The position numbers and the translations under genes were made by a program. Of a stretch of DNA of 64,000 bases, positions 18,057 through 27,633 are shown one piece after another. The stretch's first letter is position 1. The number at the start of each line of letters is the position of its first letter. The DNA comes from JAJYUU01 sp963822955 (lineage in GTDB: Bacteria; Actinomycetota; Actinomycetes; Streptosporangiales; Streptosporangiaceae): assembly GCA_963822955.1 (NCBI GenBank), contig CAWGJS010000001.1:1-64000 (forward strand). The letters are read 5' to 3'. The notes beneath the pieces were generated by a model that saw nothing but the letters and a program-made list of their open reading frames with translations, did no database searches and was not told the DNA's origin.

Positions 18057-19790
18057 GCGGCCGCCTCCTGCTCGGTCAGCTGGGACAGGACGATCTCCCG
18101 GTAGCACTCGCTACCGGCCATGAGCTCGGTGTGAGTGCCCCTGGCCGCTATCCGGCCGCCGTCCAGGACGATGATCTGGTCGGCGTTCCTGATCGTGCTC
18201 ACGCGCTGGGCAACGATGATCAGCGTGGCCCCGGCCATCTCGGTCGCCAGCGCCATCCGCAGCCGGGCGTCGGTGGCGTAGTCCAGCGCGGAGAACGCAT
18301 CATCGAACACGTAGAGCTCGGGCCGGTGCACCAGCGCCCTGGCGATCGCAAGGCGCTGCCGCTGCCCGCCCGATACGTTCGTGCCGCCCTGGGCGATCCT
18401 CGAACTCAGGCCATCTGGCATCCGCTCGACGAAATCGCGTGCCTGAGCGATCTCGAGTGCGCGCCACAGGTCCTCATCGGTCGCGTCCTGATTGCCGTAG
18501 CGGAGGTTGCTTGCCACAGTCCCGGAGAACAGGTACGGCTTCTGCGGCACCAGCCCGACAGCTGCCGACAGTACGGCCGGATCCAGCTCGCGCACGTCCG
18601 ACGCCGCCGACCAGCAGCGACCCGGCCGTGACGTCGATCAGCCTCGGAATCAGGTTCACCAGCGTCGTCTTGCCGCTCCCGGTGCCGCCGATGATGGCCG
18701 TCGTCTGGCCCGGCAGCGCGATCAGGCTGACGTCATGCAGGACCGGGTCCTCCGCGCCCGGATAGCGGAACTCCACGTTCCGCAGTTCCAGCTTGCCCGG
18801 CGCGGGTCCGGCCGGCACCGGCGCCGACGGAGCAGCGAGCGCGGGCTCGGTGTCGATGACTTCCATGATCCGCTCGCTGCTGACCTCGGCACGCGGGACG
18901 AGCATGAACATGAAGGTGGCCATCATCACCGCGGTCAGGATCTGCGCCAGGTAGGTGATGAATGCGGTCAGCGATCCGATCTCCATGCTGCCGTTCGCGA
19001 TGAGGTGGCCGCCGAACCAGACCACCGCGGTGGTGGACAGGTTGAGCACGAGCATCACCGACGGGAACATCAGCGCCATCAGCTTGCCGGCTCCGAGCGA
19101 GACGTCGAACAGCTCGGTGCTGGCGGCCTCAAACCGCTGGCGTTCCTGCTCGTCGCGGACGAACGCCCGGATCACCCGGACGCCGGTGATCTGCTCGCGC
19201 AGTACCCGGTTGATGCCGTCGAGCCGCTCCTGCATGAGCCGGAACAGCGGTCGCATCCGGGCGATGATGAGCGTGACGATCACGCCCAGCACCGGCACGG
19301 CGATCACGATCAGCGAGGACAGCCGCACGTCCTGGTTCAGCGCGAGCACGATGCCGCCGATGCACATGATCGGCGCGGACAGCAGCAGGGTGAAGGTCAT
19401 GATCGCCAGCATCTGGACCTGCTGGACGTCATTGGTCGTCCTGGTGATAAGCGACGGGGTGCCGAAGCGGCTGACCTCCCGGTCGGAGAACTGCTGCACC
19501 CGGGCGAAGATGCCGTGCCGCACATCCCGGCCGAGAGCCATCGCGGTCCTCGCGCCGAAGTACACCGCGCCGATAGCGCAGCCGATCTGGGCCACCGTGA
19601 TGGCCAGCATGACGCCGCCGGTCGTCAGGATGTAGTGCGTGTTCTGGGGGATCACGCCCTTGTCGATGATGTCAGCGTTGAGCGTCGGCAGGTACAGCGT
19701 CGCCAGCGTCTGGGCGAGCTGCAGCAGCAGAACGAGCCCGAGGGGCTTGCGGTACGGGCGCAGGTAGTCGCGCAGGAGTCGGATCAGCAC
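18053..19790 (-). pseudogene. ABC exporter subunit 1 (fused membrane and ATPase domains), one frameshift
   Basis: The membrane domain (MLIRLLRDYLRPYRKPLGLV ... FITYLAQILTAVMMATFMFM) is followed by Walker A GGTGSGKTTLVNLIPRL. A one-base shift at about 18600 (GSLLVGGV, then DVRELDPAVLSAAVGLVPQK) splits the ATPase domain. After it come signature NVSGGQRQRLAIARA and a degenerate Walker B LYVFDDAFSALD (Asp for Glu) and H-loop VAQRVSTIRNAD (Gln for His), the asymmetry of the TM287/288 class of heterodimeric exporters. It is first in the two-gene operon and lies downstream of a TetR gene. The frameshift may be a sequencing error. Confidence 0.88.
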
Positions 19791-19892
19791 GCAACTCTCT
19801 CCAGGGAGCCAGGGGATCAGTCAGGCCGGAACGGGGCGGTCGTGGGCTCGTGATTGGTCAGGCGGGAACGGGCAATGGCGGGCCGGCCGGGC

Positions 19893-20639
19893 TTAGCCGG
19901 AGTCCGCGGCATCGGGCGGAGCGGGCAGCACCGCGCGCATGCCGTCGGCAAGCTCGCGCAGCGCCTGGCGCATCAGCGGCTCAAGCGGTACGGGCGGATC
20001 GGAGTGCAGCCAGCGCTCCATGGCCGCCTGCATGGCCGCCGAGACGGCACCCGCCAGGATCCGGGGGAACATGTCGGTCTGCGTGCTGGTGCCGAGCCGC
20101 TCGGCGATCGCCGCGGCGAGATGGTACTGCGTCTGGCCCTGCACCTTCAGGTACTCGCCGACCAGCGCGGGAGTCGTGACCACCAGCCGGACCCCCGCGA
20201 TCCAGTCCTTGGACGGCTGGCCAGCCGGTCCCCCGTGCTGGAGCGCAGGGTCAAACTGCGAGAGCACTGCCTGAGTCACCGACTCCCAGAGCGGCTCGCC
20301 CGCCGGCCGGGCCCGCAGGGCTTCCCCGATCCGGACGGCCCTGGCCTGCTGCAGCGCGCAGATCGCTTCGTACTTGCTGGCGAAATAGTTGTTGAACGTG
20401 CGGGCCGAGACGCCTGCGGCCTCGGCGATGTCCTCGACCAGGACGTTGTCGAGCCCGCGCTCGATGGCCAGCCGCATCGCGGCCATGCCGAGAGCCTGGC
20501 GAGTCGCGAGCTTCTTGCGCTCGCGCAACCCCGATGGCTCTTCCGGCAGCATTGCCTGCTCCTGGACTGCCTCATGCTCGGCGGCCTCGTGCTGGGCCGT
20601 GCCGGTCATCGTGCCCGCTGGCGTCACGTCGTCTAGCAT
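19893..20639 (-). CDS. TetR-family regulator, likely controlling the ABC exporter operon
   Basis: The HTH is RQALGMAAMRLAIERGLDNV, LVEDIAEAAGVSARTFNNYF, ASKYEAICAL; the C-terminal part carries an exporter-regulator-like ligand domain. The start at ATG 20639 would be leaderless and overlaps an operator-like repeat; an alternative is ATG 20609. Same strand and 102 nt upstream of the exporter genes, so it is the probable local repressor. Confidence 0.85.
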   Translation of the reverse strand: MLDDVTPAGTMTGTAQHEAAEHEAVQEQAMLPEEPSGLRERKKLATRQALGMAAMRLAIERGLDNVLVEDIAEAAGVSARTFNNYFASKYEAICALQQARAVRIGEALRARPAGEPLWESVTQAVLSQFDPALQHGGPAGQPSKDWIAGVRLVVTTPALVGEYLKVQGQTQYHLAAAIAERLGTSTQTDMFPRILAGAVSAAMQAAMERWLHSDPPVPLEPLMRQALRELADGMRAVLPAPPDAADSG

Positions 20640-20647
20640 AGCTAAAC
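20631..20647. promoter_or_regulatory. Imperfect inverted repeat over the TetR start (candidate operator)
   Basis: GTCTAG-CATAG-CTAAAC: 6-bp arms with one mismatch and a 5-nt spacer, covering the ATG at 20639. The minus strand reads TGTTTAGCTATG, a 12-mer also present over the start codon of the YtrA regulator at 32413. Confidence 0.45.
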
Positions 20648-20746
20648 ATTCGCCCCACGCAACTTTTCTGAACACGCAAATAGACGGCGACTCGCGCTTC
20701 GGCCCCAGGCGCGACCAGGACATGCCGGCAGGATGAGGCGAGCGGG

Positions 20747-20815
20747 GCTAGCGAATTTGCGACAACATCCTCGTTACGTGCACGGATGGAATCACCGCGT
20801 CGGAAATTCGCTAGC
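20747..20815. promoter_or_regulatory. 17-bp inverted repeat upstream of ada-alkA
   Basis: Arms at 20747-20763 and 20799-20815 match at 16 of 17 positions (core GCTAGCGAATTT and its complement are perfect), with a 35-nt spacer. It lies in the divergent gap between the TetR gene and the Ada-AlkA gene, ending 32 nt before the latter's ATG. Ada-type proteins activate their own promoter, so this is a candidate operator; a long-loop hairpin is the alternative. Confidence 0.55.
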
Positions 20816-20847
20816 CAAGCTTTCGCCCGATCACCGATGCTGGAGTC

Positions 20848-22368
20848 ATGCCCCACGACGGAATCTATGCCGACCGAATCCATGACGACCGCGACCGCTG
20901 CGTCCGCGCTGTCCAGTCGAAGGACGCGCGATTCGATGGCTGGTTCTTCACCGCCGTCGTGACGACCGGCATCTACTGCCGGCCGAGCTGCCCGGTGGTG
21001 CCGCCGAAGCCGGAGAACATGCGCTTCTTCCCCAGCGCCGCTGCGGCCCAGCAAGCCGGCTTCCGCGCCTGCAAGCGCTGCCGGCCCGACGCCAGCCCCG
21101 GCTCACCCGAGTGGGACGTCCGCGCCGACGCCGTGGCCCGGGCAATGCGGCTGATCGCTGACGGCGTCATGGACAACGGCGGCGTGCCCGCGCTGGCCCG
21201 CCGACTCGGCTACAGCGTCCGCCAGGTTGAGCGTCAGCTGCTGGCCGAGCTCGGGGCCGGGCCGCTGGCGCTGGCCCGCGCGCAGCGCGCGCAGACAGCC
21301 AGGCTGCTGATCGACACGACTGCGCTGCCGATGGGGGACGTGGCATTCGCGGCCGGATTCGCCAGCATCAGGACGTTCAACGACACCGTCCGCGAGGTGT
21401 TCGCGCTCTCCCCCAGCCAGCTCCGGGAACGCGCCAGCCGCGGGCATGGCGGCACCGGCTCGATCTCGCTCCGGCTGCCGTTCCGCGCGCCGCTCCAGCC
21501 CGACAGCCTGTTCGGTCACCTGGCCGCGACCGCCGTTCCGGGCGTGGAGGAATGGCGCGACGGAGCCTACCGCCGCACGCTGCGACTGCCGCATGGCCAC
21601 GGCATCGTCGCCCTGCGCCCGGAGCCGGATCACATCAGCTGCCAGCTGTCCCTCACCGACCTGCGTGACCTGGCCAGCGCGATCAGCAGGTGCCGGCGTC
21701 TGCTCGACCTCGATGCCGATCCGGCCGCAGTCGCCGACCTGCTGTCGGCCGACGAGATTCTGGCCCCGATCGTGCGCAAGGCGCCCGGCCGCCGGGTGCC
21801 GCGGACGGTCGACGCTGACGAGTTCGCGCTCCGTGCCGTGCTTGGCCAGCACGTGTCAACCGCAGCGGCCAGGACTCATGCTGGCCGGCTGGCAGCTTCT
21901 CTCGGCGAGCCGGTCGAGGATCCGGCCGGCAAGCTGACCAGGCTGTTCCCCGACACCTCGACGCTCGCCACTGCGGGCGGACTCGCCACGCACGGGCTCG
22001 CCGCGGCAGACAGGCTCGCACTCCCCCGGGCGCGGCGCCAGTCATTCGCGGCGCTTGCCGAGGCCCTTGCCACCGGGCAGATCGATCTCAGCGTCGGCGG
22101 CGACTGGCATGAAGCCCGGCTGCGGCTGGCTGCCGTACCGGGCGTCGGCCCCTGGACGATCGAGACGATCGCCATGCGAGCGCTCGGTGATCCTGATGCG
22201 TTCCCTGCCGCTGACCTTGGCGTGCGCGCGGCGGCCAGCCAGGCCGGCCTGCCAGCTACGCCAGCTGCGCTCACCAGCCGCGCGGCGGCCTGGCGCCCGT
22301 GGCGTTCGTATGCCGTTCAGTACCTGTGGGCCACCGGCGACCACGACATCACCAGGATGCCGGACTAA
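20848..22368 (+). CDS. alkA: Ada N-terminal/AraC domain fused to AlkA 3-methyladenine DNA glycosylase
   Basis: 506 residues. Residues ~20-85 are the Ada phosphotriester-repair domain with the four zinc cysteines C44 and C48 (TTGIYCRPSCP), C75 and C78 (FRACKRCRP). Residues ~95-205 are an AraC HTH domain (VPALARRLGYSVRQVERQL, AFAAGFASIRTFNDTVRE). The C-terminal half is AlkA: an N-terminal beta domain, then helix-hairpin-helix LAAVPGVGPWTIETIAMRAL and the catalytic Asp in FPAADLGVR. It senses methyl phosphotriesters, activates transcription and excises alkylated bases. It is followed 53 nt later by ogt, so the two probably form an adaptive-response operon. Confidence 0.93.
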   Translation: MPHDGIYADRIHDDRDRCVRAVQSKDARFDGWFFTAVVTTGIYCRPSCPVVPPKPENMRFFPSAAAAQQAGFRACKRCRPDASPGSPEWDVRADAVARAMRLIADGVMDNGGVPALARRLGYSVRQVERQLLAELGAGPLALARAQRAQTARLLIDTTALPMGDVAFAAGFASIRTFNDTVREVFALSPSQLRERASRGHGGTGSISLRLPFRAPLQPDSLFGHLAATAVPGVEEWRDGAYRRTLRLPHGHGIVALRPEPDHISCQLSLTDLRDLASAISRCRRLLDLDADPAAVADLLSADEILAPIVRKAPGRRVPRTVDADEFALRAVLGQHVSTAAARTHAGRLAASLGEPVEDPAGKLTRLFPDTSTLATAGGLATHGLAAADRLALPRARRQSFAALAEALATGQIDLSVGGDWHEARLRLAAVPGVGPWTIETIAMRALGDPDAFPAADLGVRAAASQAGLPATPAALTSRAAAWRPWRSYAVQYLWATGDHDITRMPD

Positions 22369-22421
22369 CCAGACAGCTCAGGAATCAACCAGCACACCAG
22401 TTAACTAGCTCCGGAGGAGCC

Positions 22422-22925
22422 ATGAACAGCACCGCCGTGCGCGAGCACGTCACCCTGCCGAGCCCGATCGGGCCGCTTACGCTGGTGGCCGAGGCCGGCC
22501 AGCTTGCCGCCCTGTACATGGACGCCCAGCAGCACCGGCCGGAAGAAGGCGTACTCGGCGTGCCGGGTGATCTCGAAGCTGCGCCTTTCGCCGCTGCCGC
22601 CCGTCAGCTCGCCGACTACTTTGCCGGCCAGCTGACCGAGTTCGACCTGCCGCTGGCGCCAGCCGGCACGCCGTTTCAGCGGCGCGTCTGGGCCGCGCTG
22701 CAGACCATTCCGTACGGCCAGACCTGGTCCTACGCCCAGCTCGCCGACAAGATCGGCCAGCCGACGGCCGTGCGCGCAGTCGGCCTGGCCAACGGCAGGA
22801 ACCCGATCGCGCTGGTCATTCCCTGCCACCGGGTGATCGGCTCGGACGGCAGCCTGACCGGCTACGGCGGCGGCCTGGACCGCAAGCGCTTCCTGCTCGA
22901 CCTGGAGGGGCGGCCGGGCGGATGA
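22422..22925 (+). CDS. ogt: Methylated-DNA-protein-cysteine methyltransferase
   Basis: 167 residues. Suicidal repair of O6-alkylguanine. The active site is PCHRVIG with the acceptor C135; upstream are PFQRRVWAALQTIPYGQTWS (recognition helix) and AVGLANGRNPIAL (Asn hinge). ATG 22422 has GGAGGA just upstream. Second gene of the alkylation-repair pair. Confidence 0.93.
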   Translation: MNSTAVREHVTLPSPIGPLTLVAEAGQLAALYMDAQQHRPEEGVLGVPGDLEAAPFAAAARQLADYFAGQLTEFDLPLAPAGTPFQRRVWAALQTIPYGQTWSYAQLADKIGQPTAVRAVGLANGRNPIALVIPCHRVIGSDGSLTGYGGGLDRKRFLLDLEGRPGG

Positions 22926-23112
22926 GCTCACGATCTCGCAGGCCGGGCGTGCAGCTGCGCGCGGTATCGCGCGCGAGGAGCATGCCGGAGCACGCATTCG
23001 GTGGACTAAGAACGAATAGTCAGCATATGCAAGGATCGGAGTTACGGTTGATCGTGGCGGCCGTGCCCTCAGGCGCTCGCTGACCAACCGGGCGTTCAGA
23101 TCGAAGATAACT

Positions 23113-25581
23113 ATGCGTGAGCTTGGCTACCGGCCCGAGGAGTTCAGCAGCTTCGTCGGCCGTACATCCGAGATCGGCGAGCTGCGCAGCCTGCTGCGCG
23201 TCATGCGCGCCGTCACGCTGTGCGGGGCTGGCGGCATCGGCAAATCCCGGCTGGCACTGAGGCTGCTTGCAGCTGTGGCCGCCGACTTCCCTGATGGTGC
23301 CTGGTTCGTCGAGCTTGGCGAGCTGCGGCAGCCCGAGCATGTTGTCCCTTGGGTTGCCGCAGCCGCTGGCGTGCATGAAGAGCCGGGCAGGCCGTTGCTC
23401 GACACACTCGCAGACTCTGTCCGCCATCGGCGGGCGCTCCTGGTGCTCGACAACTGCGAGCACCTAGTCCACGCCTGCGCCGAACTGTGCCAGCGGCTGC
23501 TGGCGAGTTCGCCGGGGCTGCGGGTGATCTGCACCAGCCGCGAGCCACTGCGCGTCGCAGCCGAGGCAGTCTGGCAGGTGCCACCGCTGGCCGTGCCGCC
23601 GGGCACAGCGCAGGGACAGGATCCCCCGGACCCCGAAGAGCTCCGCGGTTACGACGCGATCCGGCTGTTCGTGACGCGGGCGTCCGCCGTTGCCCCGGGA
23701 TTCACGCTCGGGCCCGCGAACATACCGGCCGTCACCGCAATCTGCCGCGCGCTCGACGGGCTGCCGCTCGCTATCGAGCTTGCGGCCGCCTGGGTCCGGG
23801 TGCTGTCGGTCGATCAGATCGCCGCCCGGCTTGATCGCCGTCTCGCGCTCCTGACCAGCGCCGACCGCAGCGTCCCAGCCCGCCAGCAGACCTTGCGTGC
23901 CACGTTCGACTGGAGCTACGAGCTGCTGTCCGAGGCAGAGCAGATCATGCTGCGGCGGCTCTCGGCATTCGCCACCTGGACACTCGAGATGGCCGAGCAG
24001 ATCTGCGCAGACGACATGCTGCCAGCGGCGGACATGGTGGACCTGCTGACGGCGCTGGCTGACAAATCGCTCGTCGAGGTACAGCCCGAAGCGCTCGGCC
24101 AGGCCCGGTACCGGCTGCTGGAGACTGTACGCGAGTACGCCGCTGGCTGGCTGGCGCTGGCAGGCGAGACCGCCATGATGGAGCACCGGCGGCGCGAGTA
24201 CACGCTGCGCGAGACGGAGAAGTCGGTCGCGATCGGAATGGCCATCGTGCCCGCTCCGTGGTCGGCGCGACTTGACGTGTTCCGGCGGTTCGACATCGAG
24301 GGGTCCAACGTCAGTGAGGTTCTCGGCAGCTCCCTGGCTGATGGCGACGCCGAGACCGGGCTGCGGATCTGCACGGCGATGCGGCCGGTATGGATCGTGC
24401 GCGGGTCCTTCTCCGAAGGGTCGGCCTGGATGGACAAGTTCCTCGCCGTTCCCGCTGCGGTGCCCGACTCGGTGCGCGGGCCCGCCCTGGCCGGCCGCGC
24501 CCAGCTCGCGATGGCAAGCGGATCTGAGCGGGCCGAGGAGCTCGCAACCGCCGGGCTTGAGCTGTGCTGGGCATCGGGCGAGCAATTCTGGGTCGCAGCC
24601 GCACTCAACCTGCTCACTGAGATCGCGCTGCACGCCGACCGCCCCGACGAGGCAGCGAAACGGGCGCAGGAGGCGCTGGAAGTCGCCCGCTCGGCAGGCG
24701 ACAGGTGGAATCAGGGCTACGCACTCGGCACCATGTCGGCCGTCGCCGCCAGCCGCGGCAGCCTGCGCGAAGCCCAGCAGCTGGGCGAGGAAGCCCTGGC
24801 AGTGATGCGTGACATCCAGCAGCTATGGGGCAGCGCGCGGGCGCTGCTCGGCCTCGGTGATCTCGCCCGCCTGCGCGGAGAACATGGCGCAGCGCGGGAT
24901 TACTACCTGGAGGCTCTCACTATCCTGCGCGAGCTGGATGCCCGGCCGCAGATCGCGCGCTGCCTGGCCGGCCTGGGCCGGATCGCGATCGAGCAGCGGG
25001 ACCTGGCCTCGGCGCGGCAGCACCTGACCGAGAGCCTGCGGCTCAGCTACGCCTCGGGCAGCCGCATCGGGATGGCACGCGGCCTGGAGGTGCTCGCGCG
25101 GCTCGCGATCTCGGAAGGCAAGCCGGAGGTCGCCGTTCAGCTGGCTGGCGCGGTGACCTCGCTGCGGAGCGAGGCGCACCTGCCCCCGGTACCTGGCGCC
25201 CGGACCCAGCGCTTCCTCGACGCGGCGGCCGGGCTGGGCGAGCACGCCGTCACCCGGCTCTGGGCCGAGGGCGCAGCGATGACGGGGGCCGCCGCGGTCC
25301 GGCTCGCTCTCAGCGGGGACGCGAATGGCGACCGATCAGCAGTGGCGGACGCCGCATCGCATGCCGCCGTCAGCACGTCAGCTCCGGCGAGCGCCCTGAC
25401 GGCCCGCGAGCAGGAAGTAGTCGCCCTGCTCGCAGCTGGCCTCAGCAACCGGGACATTGCACGGGAGCTGGTCATCAGCCCGGCTACCGCGGCCAGGCAC
25501 GTGGCCAACATCCTGGCCAAGCTCGGCTTCAGCTCACGCAGCCAGGTCGCAGTGTGGGCGGCATCCCGGCCGGAGCCTTAG
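23113..25581 (+). CDS. LuxR-family regulator with NB-ARC-type ATPase and TPR-like repeats
   Basis: 822 residues. Residues ~10-300 form a STAND/NB-ARC ATPase: Walker A CGAGGIGKSRLALR, Walker B RRALLVLDNCEH, sensor CTSREPLRV, GLPLAIELAA. Then winged-helix, then helical TPR-like repeats (~residues 430-690: RAEELATAGLELCWASGE, AARDYYLEALTILREL, ASARQHLTESLRLSYASG). The C-terminal LuxR HTH is LTAREQEVVALLAAGLSNRD and ISPATAARHVANILAKLGFS. A large signal-integrating activator; the target is unknown. No clear ribosome site precedes ATG 23113. Confidence 0.9.
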   Translation: MRELGYRPEEFSSFVGRTSEIGELRSLLRVMRAVTLCGAGGIGKSRLALRLLAAVAADFPDGAWFVELGELRQPEHVVPWVAAAAGVHEEPGRPLLDTLADSVRHRRALLVLDNCEHLVHACAELCQRLLASSPGLRVICTSREPLRVAAEAVWQVPPLAVPPGTAQGQDPPDPEELRGYDAIRLFVTRASAVAPGFTLGPANIPAVTAICRALDGLPLAIELAAAWVRVLSVDQIAARLDRRLALLTSADRSVPARQQTLRATFDWSYELLSEAEQIMLRRLSAFATWTLEMAEQICADDMLPAADMVDLLTALADKSLVEVQPEALGQARYRLLETVREYAAGWLALAGETAMMEHRRREYTLRETEKSVAIGMAIVPAPWSARLDVFRRFDIEGSNVSEVLGSSLADGDAETGLRICTAMRPVWIVRGSFSEGSAWMDKFLAVPAAVPDSVRGPALAGRAQLAMASGSERAEELATAGLELCWASGEQFWVAAALNLLTEIALHADRPDEAAKRAQEALEVARSAGDRWNQGYALGTMSAVAASRGSLREAQQLGEEALAVMRDIQQLWGSARALLGLGDLARLRGEHGAARDYYLEALTILRELDARPQIARCLAGLGRIAIEQRDLASARQHLTESLRLSYASGSRIGMARGLEVLARLAISEGKPEVAVQLAGAVTSLRSEAHLPPVPGARTQRFLDAAAGLGEHAVTRLWAEGAAMTGAAAVRLALSGDANGDRSAVADAASHAAVSTSAPASALTAREQEVVALLAAGLSNRDIARELVISPATAARHVANILAKLGFSSRSQVAVWAASRPEP

Positions 25582-26522
25582 CTCGACCCGAACAGCGCGC
25601 TGACCGACTCGCCCTCGTGAATGCGCCGGATAGCCTCCGCCAGGGCCGGAGCGATCGAGATGACATGCAGGCCAGAGCCGGCTGCGCCGTCCGCCATCGG
25701 CAGGGTATTGGTGCAGACGATCTCGCGCAGGAGCGGCTGCGCGCTGATCCGCTTGAGCGCCCCGTCGCTGAAGAGCCCGTGCGTGCATGCGATCCGCACT
25801 GACCTGACGTGCCGCTCACGCAGCCGCTCCAGCAGCTCCAGGATCGTGGTACCGCGGGCGATCTCGTCGTCCAGGACGATCACGTCACGGCCCTCGACGT
25901 CGCCGATGATCGAGCTGATCGTGACGCTCTCATCGCTGTGCCGTTCCTTCGCGCCCGCCGCCACGGGCAGCTGCAGCAGTCGTGCCAATGCGGCCGCGTT
26001 CTTGGCATTGCCGAGGTCCGGGGACACCACGATCGAGTTCGACAGATCCCGCCCGCTGAAGTGGTCGGCGAACTCGCGCAGCGCATGCAGGTGATCCACC
26101 GGGATGGAGAAGAACCCGTGCACCTGGGGAGAGTGCAGCGTCATCGCGAGCACCCGGCTGGCGCCCGCAGTCGCGAGCAGATCAGCGACCAGCCGGCCGC
26201 CGATCGAGATGCGCGGCATCGACTTCTTGTCCGACCGCGCATAAGCGTAGTACGGGATGACAGCCGTCACCCTGGCCGCCGAGGCCCCGCGCGCCGCGTC
26301 CAGCATGAGCAGCAGCTCGACCAGGTTCTCCTGGACAGGCGGCCCGAGCGGCTGGATCAGGTAGACATCACGTTCCCGGCAGTTCGCCTGAAGCTGGACC
26401 TCGAGGCAGTCATTTGCGAACCTCGTCAGCCGGACAGGGCGCAGTGGCACGCCGAGATCTGCACATATTTCCGCCGATAGCGCCGGATGGGCGCTGCCGC
26501 TGAACACCACGATCTCCCGCAC
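25578..26522 (-). CDS. prs: Ribose-phosphate pyrophosphokinase (PRPP synthetase)
   Basis: 314 residues, the usual length. SGSAHPALSAEICADLGVP, NLVELLLMLDAARGASAARV, AVIPYYAYARSDKK and the PRPP-binding loop DVIVLDDEIARGTTILELL identify the family. The flexible catalytic loop reads GAKERHSDE instead of the common D-K-R-R, so this may be a second, divergent copy. It converges with the LuxR gene (4-nt overlap of stops); glycerate kinase lies just upstream on the same strand. Confidence 0.85.
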   Translation of the reverse strand: MREIVVFSGSAHPALSAEICADLGVPLRPVRLTRFANDCLEVQLQANCRERDVYLIQPLGPPVQENLVELLLMLDAARGASAARVTAVIPYYAYARSDKKSMPRISIGGRLVADLLATAGASRVLAMTLHSPQVHGFFSIPVDHLHALREFADHFSGRDLSNSIVVSPDLGNAKNAAALARLLQLPVAAGAKERHSDESVTISSIIGDVEGRDVIVLDDEIARGTTILELLERLRERHVRSVRIACTHGLFSDGALKRISAQPLLREIVCTNTLPMADGAAGSGLHVISIAPALAEAIRRIHEGESVSALFGSS

Positions 26523-26541
26523 CAGCCCAGGCTATGAGGTT

Positions 26542-27633
26542 CTAGACGGTCACGGCGAGCAACCTGCCAGCTTCCGCCAGCCACCGGCCAGGGTCAGCCA
26601 TCGCGGCCTCGGGTCCCCCCGCTAGCGTCGCGAGCTCCACCGCCCGCACTCCGGGTGGCGGCGCTAGCGCCATCCGTCCCGCGACAACGGCCACTGCAAC
26701 CCCCGCCGCCTGCGCTGCTGCGGCGATGGCGCGAACAACGCCCACGACCTTCCCGCCCTCGGAGGTGGCGTCGTATTGCCCTTCCCCGGTTATCACCAGG
26801 TCAGCGCTCGTCAGTGCGTCCGGCAGCCCGGCGACCACGGCGAGCTCTGCTGCACCGGGCAGCAGCCGGGCGCCAAGCCCCGCCGCCAGCCCGTAGCCGC
26901 ACCCGCCCGCCGCGCCCGCGCCCGGCTCGGCGGGATCGCCGCCAAGGAGGCTGGCCAGCCGGGCCAGGCCGGCCTCCAGCACCCCGACGTCGGCGGCGGA
27001 CGCGCCCTTTTGCGGACCGAACACCGCAGCGGCGCCGCCTGGCCCGAGCAGCGGCGCGCGGACATCGGTCAGGCAGCTGATGCCACCAGCGGGCAGCGGC
27101 ACGAGCCCGGCCAGGTCAACCGCGGCGAGCCGGGCCAGCGCGCCGCCGCCGCGGGGCAGCTCGGCTCCCCGCGCGTCCAGGAACCGGGCCCCGAGCGCGG
27201 CCAGCGCTCCCGTGCCGCCATCGGTGCAGGCTGATCCCCCGAGCGCGACCAGCACCCGGCGTGCGCCCGCGCCCAGCGCGTTCCTGACCAGCTCGCCAAC
27301 GCCATAGCTGTGCGCGGTGAGCGGGCGTAGCTCGGTGAGCAGCGTCAGCCCGGCGGCAGCGGCAAGCTCGACGACTGCCACGTTCCCGTCCATTTCAAGC
27401 CAGGCAGCCCGCACCTCGGCGGTGCCGGGGCCGCTCACCCGCACGTGGTGCCAGCGACTGCCTGGAGCGGCTGCGGCCAGCACGGCCAGCGTTCCCTCCC
27501 CGCCGTCTGCCAGCGGGAGCTCGATGATCTCGTCGTCCGGGCGTACTCGGCGCCAGCCGGTGGCGAGCGCGGCGGCCGCGCCTGCCGCGCTGATGCTTCC
27601 CTTGAACGAATCAGGCGCCGTTACTATCCGCAT
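26542..27633 (-). CDS. Glycerate kinase (GarK/GlxK type)
   Basis: 363 residues from ATG 27633 (MRIVTAPDSFKGSISAAGAA). Type I glycerate kinase marks: the N-terminal APDSFKGS, LPLADGGEGT, LVALGGSACTDGGTGALAAL and ADLVITGEGQYDATS. Phosphorylates D-glycerate. The start lies inside the 3' end of adk (22-nt overlap), so translation is probably coupled; a start at 27663 is less likely because homology begins at MRIV. Confidence 0.88.
   Translation of the reverse strand: MRIVTAPDSFKGSISAAGAAAALATGWRRVRPDDEIIELPLADGGEGTLAVLAAAAPGSRWHHVRVSGPGTAEVRAAWLEMDGNVAVVELAAAAGLTLLTELRPLTAHSYGVGELVRNALGAGARRVLVALGGSACTDGGTGALAALGARFLDARGAELPRGGGALARLAAVDLAGLVPLPAGGISCLTDVRAPLLGPGGAAAVFGPQKGASAADVGVLEAGLARLASLLGGDPAEPGAGAAGGCGYGLAAGLGARLLPGAAELAVVAGLPDALTSADLVITGEGQYDATSEGGKVVGVVRAIAAAAQAAGVAVAVVAGRMALAPPPGVRAVELATLAGGPEAAMADPGRWLAEAGRLLAVTV

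Noticed and set aside
22957..22974. GCGCGCG/CGCGCGC hairpin after ogt as a terminator
   Set aside because: The stem is only 7 bp of simple alternating GC, expected often by chance at this base composition.
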